Source: Alphaproteobacteria bacterium (GTDB lineage Bacteria; Pseudomonadota; Alphaproteobacteria; Micavibrionales; UBA1664). From it: 21,645 nucleotides of DNA. Shown one piece after another: positions 1-6,600 of this stretch. The translations under genes were made by a program, and so were the position numbers. The stretch spans positions 1 to 21,645 of the forward strand of contig JAGWXJ010000017.1 of assembly GCA_018969935.1 (NCBI GenBank), in the 5' to 3' direction. How positions within the stretch are numbered: the first letter of the stretch is position 1; every line of letters starts with the position of its first letter. Below the pieces are notes generated by a model. That model saw nothing but the letters and a program-made list of their open reading frames with translations. It was not told the origin of the DNA and did not search any database.

Positions 1-168
1 CCTTACACTGTCGCCAAGCGCCTCTATGAAGAATTCGCAGCGCATGTTGCGTATGCACGTGCCGAACAAGAAGCTTTTCAAAACCATTTGCAGGATTTGG
101 GCATCAGCCGCGTATCGCGCATGACGCGCGAAGAAGTTTTTGCATCCTACGAAATGACCAAGCCCTGA
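1..168 (+). CDS. C-terminal end of an unrecognised protein (5' truncated by the window)
   Basis: Reading from base 1 gives an open frame of 55 residues that ends in TGA at 166-168. The fragment begins PYTVAKRLYEEF and ends FASYEMTKP. It is rich in charged and alanine residues and looks helical, with no cysteines or membrane segment. Its codon use (GCC, CGC, GAA, CTT) resembles the neighbours, so it is probably the true end of a gene that starts outside the window. No family is recognised. The next gene starts 45 nt downstream on the same strand and could be co-transcribed. Confidence 0.55.
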   Translation, partial: PYTVAKRLYEEFAAHVAYARAEQEAFQNHLQDLGISRVSRMTREEVFASYEMTKP

Positions 169-213
169 AACTTTAGGGATATGTGCATCGTTGGGTTTCC
201 AAAGGAGGCCCAT

Positions 214-534
214 ATGCCAAACGATACACGCATTCAACCACATGAAGCACCTTTAGCCGGATCCGTGATGCCGCTTGATGATATCAAGCAAATGGGACGT
301 ATGGAGGGTGAAACACCATCCAAGGAAATCGTGCCTGACCAAGGCATACCGGAAGCGCCCCCGTTGCCCAAAACTAAGGAAACACCTTTGCCGCACATGC
401 GCTATTTGCATGAGCAAAGCAAAGGCCACCCGCAGCTTTCGCTGCAAAGTGACAAGCGTAGTAACCGCAAACTTGGGCGCGTAAATACATCGCTTGCGGA
501 AGGCGGCGACAAAAACCACACCGTGCCCCTGTAA
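214..534 (+). CDS. small hypothetical protein, proline-rich and probably disordered
   Basis: A 106-residue protein starting at ATG 214. This start is preferred over the in-frame ATG at 181 because a near-perfect Shine-Dalgarno (AAAGGAGG, 201-208) lies 5 nt before 214, and nothing comparable precedes 181. The protein is hydrophilic and rich in Pro, Lys and Glu, with a proline-dense stretch near the middle (EAPPLPKTKETPLP). It has no signal peptide, membrane segment or cysteines and is likely intrinsically disordered. The C-terminal third is basic (KRSNRKLGR). No family is recognised. The strong ribosome binding site argues that it is really translated despite its small size. Confidence 0.6.
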   Translation: MPNDTRIQPHEAPLAGSVMPLDDIKQMGRMEGETPSKEIVPDQGIPEAPPLPKTKETPLPHMRYLHEQSKGHPQLSLQSDKRSNRKLGRVNTSLAEGGDKNHTVPL

Positions 535-554
535 GCTTTGCTTTGTTTAGTTTC

Positions 555-581
555 TTGACATATTTACAATTTACTTATTAC
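555..581 (+). promoter_or_regulatory. candidate sigma70-type promoter for the first acyltransferase-like gene
   Basis: A perfect TTGACA lies at 555-560. A partial -10 (TATTAC, 4 of 6 matches to TATAAT) lies at 576-581, 15 nt downstream, which is shorter than the usual 16-18 nt. The surroundings are AT-rich. The -35 is the convincing part; the -10 is inference. Confidence 0.4.
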
Positions 582-582
582 C

Positions 583-613
583 TGTCGGACGTTCTTATTC
601 AGAGGGTCCGACA
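583..613 (+). promoter_or_regulatory. inverted repeat enclosing the ribosome binding site of the 613 gene
   Basis: TGTCGGAC at 583-590 is exactly complementary to GTCCGACA at 606-613, giving an 8-bp stem with a 15-nt loop. The Shine-Dalgarno-like AGAGGG (601-606) lies in the loop and at the edge of the right arm, and the last paired base is the A of the ATG. As RNA it could limit access to the start. As DNA it could be an operator over the transcription start. If transcription begins about 7 nt after the proposed -10 (near 588), most of the left arm would not be transcribed, which favours the DNA operator reading. Confidence 0.45.
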
Positions 614-1818
614 TGGGTGTATTTTATACTGGCGATACGCAAAAGCTTGAGTACCTCGACCTTTCGGATATCCCGAATATCCCTGCCAACGAACGCGGCC
701 AAACACCCCAAGGCCGCGCCGAGATGGAAAACTACTTCGACATCTGCATGAACGATGCGCGCAAGGTCATGGGCGATGTAAGCCTTTTGCGCCGCGCGCG
801 GTTTTTAACCCAGCATTTCAGTTTTGTTGCGGCCCACGCGCCGATGCTTGCGAAGCTGAGATTTGATTTGAGCAAAAACCCCTTGGCTGACGGGTCGCTG
901 CTGCATGATGAAATGCTAAGCAAGCTTGGGGTGGCCGTGCGCTTTTATGGCGTGCCCGCCAACAAGGAACGCGACGGCGTTACCGCCTACATAGCCCCCA
1001 ACCACCTTGGCTATTTTGATGGCCCGATGATTGGCGCCGCCGCCAATGCGTATATGGGCGGTGCGCAGTTTATTCTGGACCACTGGGGCTTCGGGCCAAT
1101 TGCCAAGGCGCTTGGCATGGTTGGTATTCCGCGTAAATCCGACATTGAAAGCGGGCGTACCGTAATCGAAGGTATCGCGCCCAAAAAACAGACGGACCCC
1201 GTAACAGGCAAAACCGTATATGTCTGGACGCCCGAGGAAAACGAGCTTCTGCGCGAGAGTGTTGCCAATTCGATTGCTGCCGTACTTGAGCGCGCCAACA
1301 TTGTTGTTTTTCCCGAGGGGCGGCAGGGGCCGGGGCATGATGTCGGGTTTTTCCAGCCCGGTTCGCTTCGTGCGCTGTTTGATGCGGAGGGCCGCGCGAT
1401 TGCAGGCCGCGTTATCCAGCCTGTTGTCATTGATATTGAAAAAGTTGAAGACGAAGTTATCCAGCCCATGTATCTGGGCCGCGGCGCACGTGGCGCCTTT
1501 GCCTGCTACGGATGGGGCGGCGGATACGGTGATGAACGCCACAGCCACATCTATGCCAACGTAATGCCGCGCAGACGCGATGCGCAAGGTAACCGCGTTT
1601 ATATCGGTGTGCACTTCCTCAAGGCAATTGACCCACGCCTGTGCGAAAGCGGCACGCGCGATGCCAGCGCCAAGACTGCCGCCAACATGGTGGCGCGCGT
1701 TGTGCGGTTCGGATTGCAAAATCCGCCCCGCGCCAATCAGGCCATTCCCCAACCTTTGCCATTCAAAACGATAGATTTTTCCAAGCAAAGGTTTTCTGGA
1801 ATTAAATTTCCCAAATAA
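613..1818 (+). CDS. PlsC/LPLAT-type acyltransferase-like protein (first of a tandem pair)
   Basis: A 401-residue protein starting at ATG 613, with AGAGGG 6 nt upstream. It carries the two signature blocks of glycerolipid acyltransferases: HX4D as NHLGYFD (H131, D136), the catalytic dyad, and FPEG at 233-236, the phosphate-binding block. This supports an LPLAT-fold enzyme that transfers an acyl chain from acyl-CoA or acyl-ACP to a lysophospholipid-like acceptor. At 401 aa it is much longer than a classic PlsC (about 240 aa). It has about 120 residues before HX4D and about 165 after FPEG, and no obvious membrane segment. The C-terminal part (YGWGGGYGD, then RVYIGVHFL) is shared with the downstream paralogue. 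The acceptor is unknown, and so is whether this protein is a true 1-acylglycerol-3-phosphate acyltransferase. Confidence 0.8.
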   Translation: MGVFYTGDTQKLEYLDLSDIPNIPANERGQTPQGRAEMENYFDICMNDARKVMGDVSLLRRARFLTQHFSFVAAHAPMLAKLRFDLSKNPLADGSLLHDEMLSKLGVAVRFYGVPANKERDGVTAYIAPNHLGYFDGPMIGAAANAYMGGAQFILDHWGFGPIAKALGMVGIPRKSDIESGRTVIEGIAPKKQTDPVTGKTVYVWTPEENELLRESVANSIAAVLERANIVVFPEGRQGPGHDVGFFQPGSLRALFDAEGRAIAGRVIQPVVIDIEKVEDEVIQPMYLGRGARGAFACYGWGGGYGDERHSHIYANVMPRRRDAQGNRVYIGVHFLKAIDPRLCESGTRDASAKTAANMVARVVRFGLQNPPRANQAIPQPLPFKTIDFSKQRFSGIKFPK

Positions 1819-1821
1819 TAA

Positions 1822-1848
1822 TTGACATAATTTGTAGGGGTTTTTAAT
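1822..1848 (+). promoter_or_regulatory. candidate promoter for the second acyltransferase-like gene
   Basis: A perfect TTGACA lies at 1822-1827. TTTAAT (5 of 6 matches to the -10 consensus) lies at 1843-1848 after a 15-nt spacer. The same TTGACATA start and the same 15-nt spacing occur before the upstream paralogue (555-581), so the promoter may have been duplicated along with the gene. Function is inferred from consensus only. Confidence 0.45.
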
Positions 1849-1885
1849 CCTCGCCTATTCCAATTTGAATTATTCGGAGAATGAA

Positions 1886-3115
1886 ATGGCCAAAGTCGAA
1901 TTCACCCGTGTTCACCAACCTTTGCGATTTGTGAAACCGCACGAGCTTCCGAACATCGAAGGCAATGCCCGCGCCAATCATGAACTCGGCCAGATGGAAC
2001 TTGCCAACATCAATGCCGTTTACATGCCCTCGCCCGAAAAAGTGGCAGGCCATGTGACGCGCTGGGCCAGCCTGCGCAGTAAATATTATTACGGCCGTTT
2101 CTTCCTTGCGCACATGCGTACCATTTTGCGCGTCATGTTCGGCAGGAGCAAAAACCCGATTGCCGACAGCGCGGGTGTTTTCCTAGACCTGATGCCAAAA
2201 CTGGGCCTGCATATTTCCGCATACGGTACACCCGTGCATAAGGACGTGCATGGCGTTACGGCTATCGTGAACTCGGTGCATGGCGGCTTTTTTGACGGCC
2301 CCACCATTGCAGCCCTTACGGGCTGGCGCATGGCCGGCACTGCCAGCATGGTCAAATTCCCCGTTATCGGCAAACTGCTTGCCAAGCTGGTGCAACGCCT
2401 TGGTACCGTGCTTATCCCGCGCGAAAAGGATATTGCCGACGAGACGATCAAAATCCCTGGTTTCGAACTTCCCAAGGATCCGGTGACAGGCCTCAAGATC
2501 GTTACGAGCGAGGCGAAAGCAAAAATGCGTGATCTGGTTTCGGATGCGTTTGCCGATGCGATTACAGACAATTCGCTTGTCTATTTTGGCGAAGGCGAGC
2601 AAGGCGACCTTCACAATACCGGCTACTTCAAACCCGGTGCACTCAGGGCCCTCTTCGACCAACACGGCAAGGCAGTACCCGGCAAAGTTGCACAAGGCGT
2701 TGTGATTGACCTTGAGAAGGCCTGCTACATCAACAAGGACGGCAAAGTAGCCGTACATGAATTCAAACCGGGCTACAGGCATGAACTGCGCAGCATCTGG
2801 TGCTCGTACGGCCATAACGGCGGTTATGCCGAAGGCCAGCTGGGCCACACGCTTTACCACGTCATGTCACGCCCTTATGACGAGCGCGGCCACAGGCTTT
2901 ATGTTGGCGTGCACTTCCTTGACCCGCTGAATCCTGCCGATTACGAAGTTGCAGGCAAAGACGGTGAAGAAAGCCGCGACCTGAGCGCCAAAAATCTGGC
3001 TGATGCCATGTCGCGCCAGATCCGCCATGGCCTCCTGTATCCGCCCAGAAAGCGTGCGAAGACCGAAGCCGGTTACCAGATGCCGACGCCCTTCAAGGTA
3101 ATCAAATTTTCTTAA
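1886..3115 (+). CDS. PlsC/LPLAT-type acyltransferase-like protein (second of the tandem pair, variant FGEG block)
   Basis: A 409-residue protein starting at ATG 1886, with CGGAGA just upstream; the TTG-initiated extension to 1865 has no ribosome binding site. It is a clear paralogue of the preceding gene along its whole length. Shared landmarks are HX4D (HGGFFD, H132 and D137), the IPR(K/E)xDI segment after it, DPVTG, a PGxLRALFD stretch, VVIDIEK, and the C-terminal VGVHFL. The second catalytic-family block reads FGEGEQG (F234-G240), with glycine where the usual FPEG has proline; the glutamate is kept. Substrate is unknown. The altered block and the loss of Asn before the catalytic His (VHGGFFD against NHLGYFD) suggest a different acceptor or reduced activity. 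An acyl-CoA ligase follows on the same strand. Confidence 0.77.
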   Translation: MAKVEFTRVHQPLRFVKPHELPNIEGNARANHELGQMELANINAVYMPSPEKVAGHVTRWASLRSKYYYGRFFLAHMRTILRVMFGRSKNPIADSAGVFLDLMPKLGLHISAYGTPVHKDVHGVTAIVNSVHGGFFDGPTIAALTGWRMAGTASMVKFPVIGKLLAKLVQRLGTVLIPREKDIADETIKIPGFELPKDPVTGLKIVTSEAKAKMRDLVSDAFADAITDNSLVYFGEGEQGDLHNTGYFKPGALRALFDQHGKAVPGKVAQGVVIDLEKACYINKDGKVAVHEFKPGYRHELRSIWCSYGHNGGYAEGQLGHTLYHVMSRPYDERGHRLYVGVHFLDPLNPADYEVAGKDGEESRDLSAKNLADAMSRQIRHGLLYPPRKRAKTEAGYQMPTPFKVIKFS

Positions 3116-3124
3116 GCGAATAAG

Positions 3125-3146
3125 CCGGCCGCTATCCCGCGGCCGG
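3125..3146 (+). terminator. GC-rich hairpin between the acyltransferase and the acyl-CoA ligase
   Basis: CCGGCCGC (3125-3132) and GCGGCCGG (3139-3146) form a perfect 8-bp stem with a 6-nt loop (TATCCC), 9 nt after the stop codon. No T-run follows, so it is not a standard intrinsic terminator. It may be an attenuator, a mRNA 3'-end stabiliser or a processing site that separates expression of the flanking genes. Confidence 0.45.
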
Positions 3147-3169
3147 ACAATGACACGTATGGACCAACA

Positions 3170-4921
3170 ATGACGACAGCTACCGTATCTTCTATCTATA
3201 CCCCTGCATTCCTTAGCCAAACATACACACCCGGCGTGAACTGGGACCTCGATATCCCCGAACATCCTATCCAGCAGTTTGTTGACGATGCCGCCAAAAG
3301 ATTTGGCCGCGCAGAAGGTTTCAACTTCAAAGGCAAAACCTATAGCTGGCGCAAACTTGCGCGCATGAGCGACCGCATTGCGGAAGGCCTGCAGGAACGC
3401 GGCCTCCAGAAAGGCGAACGCGTCGCCCTTATGCTGCCCAACACATTTGAATATGCGGCGCTTTACTACGGCGTCCTGAAAGCGGGCGGGATTGTTGTCA
3501 ACGTGAACCCGATGTACCCCGAAGACCAGATCGAGCATTTCGTGAAGGACTCGGGCGCGAAGTTTATTGCGACGCTTGATATCAAACCCTTCTTTGGTAA
3601 AGCCCGTGCAGCCATGAAGGCACTCGGCCATCAAGTTGAAGACCTGATTGTTTGCCCGATGGACCAAGCCCTGCCGCTTGGCCTAAAAGTTGCCTTCAAC
3701 ACCCTTAAACGTGCTGAAGTCGACCCGCGCGCTTACAACATGGGCTACCGCATGTTTGCGGATTTCCGCAGCTTCCGTGGCCGTTACAAAAAGGTAGCGA
3801 TTGACCCCAAAAACGATGTGGCTGTGCTGCAATATACGGGCGGCACAACAGGCCTGCCAAAAGCCGCCATGCTATCGCATTACAACGTTGCCTCGATTGC
3901 GCACCAGGCGCGCGCATGGATGCCGGATGCAAAGGAAGGCATAGGCGCATCGCTTGCGGTTATCCCCTTCTTCCACGTTTTCTCCATGTCGGCCATTTTG
4001 AACCTGAGTGTACGCATGGGCTGGACCATCCACGCCATGCCGAAGCCAGACCTTGCCGAGGCCGGCAAGCTTATCCAGAAGCACCGCATTACATTCCTTG
4101 GCGGCGTGCCTACGCTTTTCCAAGGGCTTGTGCGCAGCTTCAAGGGGCGTATCGATTCACTCGAGCGCAGCATTTCAGGTGGCGCGCCGCTGCCTGCCGA
4201 TGTGAAGGGCGAATTTGAAACAAAATCGGGCGCGCGCGTATGGGAAGGTTTTGGCATGACGGAAATGCCCGTCGCCACATGCCAGCCATCGCATGTTTCG
4301 GGCGCTGCAGGTAACGTAGGCATCCCCTTCCCGCGCAATGAAGTGCGCATTGTGTCCCCTGAAGATGGTGTCACCGATATGCCCGTTGGCGAAGCTGGCG
4401 AGATTATCCTGCGCGGGCCTGCCCGTATGCTCGGGTACTGGAACAACGAAGCGGAAACCGCAAAGACCATCCGTGACGGCTGGCTTTACACCGGCGACCT
4501 TGGGACTGCCGATGCCAACGGCGTAATTACGATTGTAGGCCGATCGAAGGACCTGATTATCGTGAATGGCTACAACGTTTATCCCAAGAAGGCCGAAGGC
4601 ATACTGGATGAAACGGGCAAGTTTGCCGAAGTCATGGTGTTTGGCGTTAAGGACAAACGTTCGGGCGAGGCGCCTATCGTGCTTGTGCGCCCGAAGGACG
4701 GCGTAGAGGTCAACGCGCAGGAAATCCACCGCCTGCTTCGTAGCAAACTCTCGAGAAGCGACTGGCCGCGTGAAGTGATTGTAACCAGCGATGAACTTCC
4801 CAAAACGGAAGGCATCGCCAAGCTGGCCAAGCGCCTTGCCCAAGATAAATACAACGCAGGCCACTACGAGGGCATGGCGGTGCGCTTTAAAGCGGGCGAT
4901 GCGCCTGTGCCTACCGTGTAA
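3170..4921 (+). CDS. AMP-forming acyl-CoA ligase (long-chain fatty acid--CoA ligase type, FadD-like)
   Basis: A 583-residue member of the ANL superfamily. It would activate a carboxylic acid, probably a fatty acid, through an acyl-adenylate to acyl-CoA. Visible motifs in order: phosphate-binding loop YTGGTTGLPK (222-231), EGFGMTE (359-365), YTGDLG (440-445), hinge region GRSKD (457-461), and NGYNVYPKKAE (466-476). The C-terminal catalytic-lysine block reads LPKTEGIAKLAKR (543-555). It has one extra residue and lacks the Gly before Lys found in the usual LPKTxxGK, so K551 is the likely but atypical lysine. Start ATG 3170 has no strong ribosome binding site. No signal peptide is present. It sits just after two LPLAT-like genes, so it may supply acyl-CoA to them. 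Chain length cannot be read from the sequence. Confidence 0.88.
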   Translation: MTTATVSSIYTPAFLSQTYTPGVNWDLDIPEHPIQQFVDDAAKRFGRAEGFNFKGKTYSWRKLARMSDRIAEGLQERGLQKGERVALMLPNTFEYAALYYGVLKAGGIVVNVNPMYPEDQIEHFVKDSGAKFIATLDIKPFFGKARAAMKALGHQVEDLIVCPMDQALPLGLKVAFNTLKRAEVDPRAYNMGYRMFADFRSFRGRYKKVAIDPKNDVAVLQYTGGTTGLPKAAMLSHYNVASIAHQARAWMPDAKEGIGASLAVIPFFHVFSMSAILNLSVRMGWTIHAMPKPDLAEAGKLIQKHRITFLGGVPTLFQGLVRSFKGRIDSLERSISGGAPLPADVKGEFETKSGARVWEGFGMTEMPVATCQPSHVSGAAGNVGIPFPRNEVRIVSPEDGVTDMPVGEAGEIILRGPARMLGYWNNEAETAKTIRDGWLYTGDLGTADANGVITIVGRSKDLIIVNGYNVYPKKAEGILDETGKFAEVMVFGVKDKRSGEAPIVLVRPKDGVEVNAQEIHRLLRSKLSRSDWPREVIVTSDELPKTEGIAKLAKRLAQDKYNAGHYEGMAVRFKAGDAPVPTV

Positions 4922-4923
4922 CC

Positions 4924-5775
4924 ATGCCGGCGCGGATATTCAGCAGCCAGGAATTGCAGTCGCGCATCAACGCGGCAGCAACACTGCTTGAGGATCTATC
5001 CGAATGTTTCAACACACTGGCAAGCGGTAACCTTGAAGATATCAAACTCAGCAGTGTGACTACGGCTGTACTTGGTACCTTTGACCTATCAAAGCCTGCC
5101 GCCGATGTAAGCCGCGATATGGACCTGTTTCAGGGGGGCGTACGCATGGAAGAAGCCAATCTGCTGCTGGAAGCTGCGGAGCAGGCACAACGCCGCATCC
5201 GCCTCCTGCTGAAAACACCGCGTGAAAGCTACGGGCTTTCGGTACTCGGTGATGACGGCACGTTTGACGATATCAAGCCTGCGGTTGAAGCGGACAAGCA
5301 GCAAGCGCATGAGCACTATGTACCTTATGCAACCGCCCTTGCAGGGCAACTGACGAAAGTGGCCGATGTACTGGCACGCCGTGATGCCGTTGTGCAGGAA
5401 GGCAGCCGTTTAAACAGCATTTTCAACCGCGCGCTATCGGACACTGAAACCCGCCAGTTTTATGCAGGGTATGCCGATATGTCGTATGACACGTTGCAGG
5501 ATTTTGCCGAGAACACGTCGGACCTAGCGGATACGCATATAAATATCGCGCATATTTGCATGAGCCGCATGTCGTTGATGATGGCGCAGCTGTGGCTTGA
5601 AAAGAAACTGAACAAAAGCGATGCCGATACTGCTGCGCTGACCAGAAGTATTGCCGAGGTCCGCACCCGCGCCAACAACCACCTTAATGGCTGGGATAGC
5701 CGCGGCGTTGCGGTATTTGGTGCGTGGCAGTACGAGAATATCGGGCAGATACTGGCCTTGAGGCTTAACCCCTAG
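4924..5775 (+). CDS. hypothetical helical protein coupled to the acyl-CoA ligase
   Basis: A 283-residue protein starting 2 nt after the ligase stop codon, which implies co-transcription and probably translational coupling. It appears almost wholly alpha-helical and hydrophilic, with no signal peptide or membrane span. One hydrophobic stretch near residues 205-221 (INIAHICMSRMSLMMAQLW) looks like a buried helix. The C-terminal part (LNGWDSRGVAVFGAWQYENIGQ) is tryptophan- and glycine-containing and less helical. No domain is recognised. The context suggests a role linked to acyl activation or lipid handling, but this is inference from position only. It ends 3 nt from a convergent gene. Confidence 0.75.
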   Translation: MPARIFSSQELQSRINAAATLLEDLSECFNTLASGNLEDIKLSSVTTAVLGTFDLSKPAADVSRDMDLFQGGVRMEEANLLLEAAEQAQRRIRLLLKTPRESYGLSVLGDDGTFDDIKPAVEADKQQAHEHYVPYATALAGQLTKVADVLARRDAVVQEGSRLNSIFNRALSDTETRQFYAGYADMSYDTLQDFAENTSDLADTHINIAHICMSRMSLMMAQLWLEKKLNKSDADTAALTRSIAEVRTRANNHLNGWDSRGVAVFGAWQYENIGQILALRLNP

Positions 5776-5778
5776 GCC

Positions 5779-6600
5779 TCAATGCGGTTTAGGGGATGGC
5801 GGGAGCGGGCCATCGCCATCGTTATCACCAAAAATAAAATCCAACGCCTGTTTGGCGCCTTTTATCTGCCAGCCTTCGGGCGTGTCTTCATCCACATCCA
5901 GCCTTTCGGTTAGCCAGAAGGCCCGAAGATCAGGCATTTTCAGGTCCATGGCTTCAAGAAGTTCAATACGCATGTCGGCAAGGCGGCCCGTAAAGCCATG
6001 AAGCGGACGCGCCTTGAATTCGGCCAGCGATTTATCAAGAGATTCGATATTAGAAAAACTGTTGCGATGCTGGACCATATTCAAAGCGTTATCAAAACTG
6101 CTACGCAAATTACTGTACGCCATGAAAGCAACGACGTTACCTATACGGCCAGTCGCGTTGTCATCGAAGGCGTAAATATCGATGGCGGACGCCGCGATAC
6201 GCGCATCCAGTTTTTCAACGGCTGCCACATAATCAACCATAAAGGGCTTCCAACCACCCATGGGTACTACGCCTTGGGTAGCCAGTGTTTCCCTGTATTG
6301 CCTGTAGTTTGAAAAGAGCAAGGCCAGCGCCACTTCGTCCGGCATATCGGGGAATACCTGATAGAGCGCCGCGAGTTCGCGGCGCTGCATGGGCGCAAAT
6401 ACATACGGGTTTACGGGTTGCCCCGTTTCAACCGCCTTGGCCGCGCGGTACTTCTTTTCGTACTCGGGTTGCAAATCGGCCATGCGGCGGTCCAGCCGCG
6501 CATTCAGATAAAATGCCTTTTTGACGAGCGGCCTGTCGGGCAGGCCGCTTTCCTTGAATTCGCGTTCGAGAACTGCATTCCTGAACGCGGAAACCGACAT
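5779..6600 (-). CDS. hypothetical protein translationally coupled to aspS
   Basis: A 273-residue protein read leftwards. Its ATG overlaps the aspS stop as TAATG (1-nt overlap), and GAGG lies 7 nt upstream inside aspS (complement of 6608-6611), a classic coupled start. The protein is mainly helical and soluble. The N-terminal half is rich in Arg, Lys and Glu (LNARLDRRMADLQPEYEKKY), and an acidic, proline-containing tail follows (FGDNDGDGPLPPSPKPH). No signal peptide, membrane helix or known motif is visible, and no family is recognised. Position argues that it is made with aspartyl-tRNA synthetase, but not that it acts in tRNA charging. Confidence 0.72.
   Translation of the reverse strand: MSVSAFRNAVLEREFKESGLPDRPLVKKAFYLNARLDRRMADLQPEYEKKYRAAKAVETGQPVNPYVFAPMQRRELAALYQVFPDMPDEVALALLFSNYRQYRETLATQGVVPMGGWKPFMVDYVAAVEKLDARIAASAIDIYAFDDNATGRIGNVVAFMAYSNLRSSFDNALNMVQHRNSFSNIESLDKSLAEFKARPLHGFTGRLADMRIELLEAMDLKMPDLRAFWLTERLDVDEDTPEGWQIKGAKQALDFIFGDNDGDGPLPPSPKPH

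Noticed and set aside
916..1788. Long minus-strand open frame opposite the first acyltransferase gene
   Set aside because: It is a shadow of the plus-strand gene, which has the conserved HX4D and FPEG motifs and a ribosome binding site. The antisense translation shows no recognisable domain.
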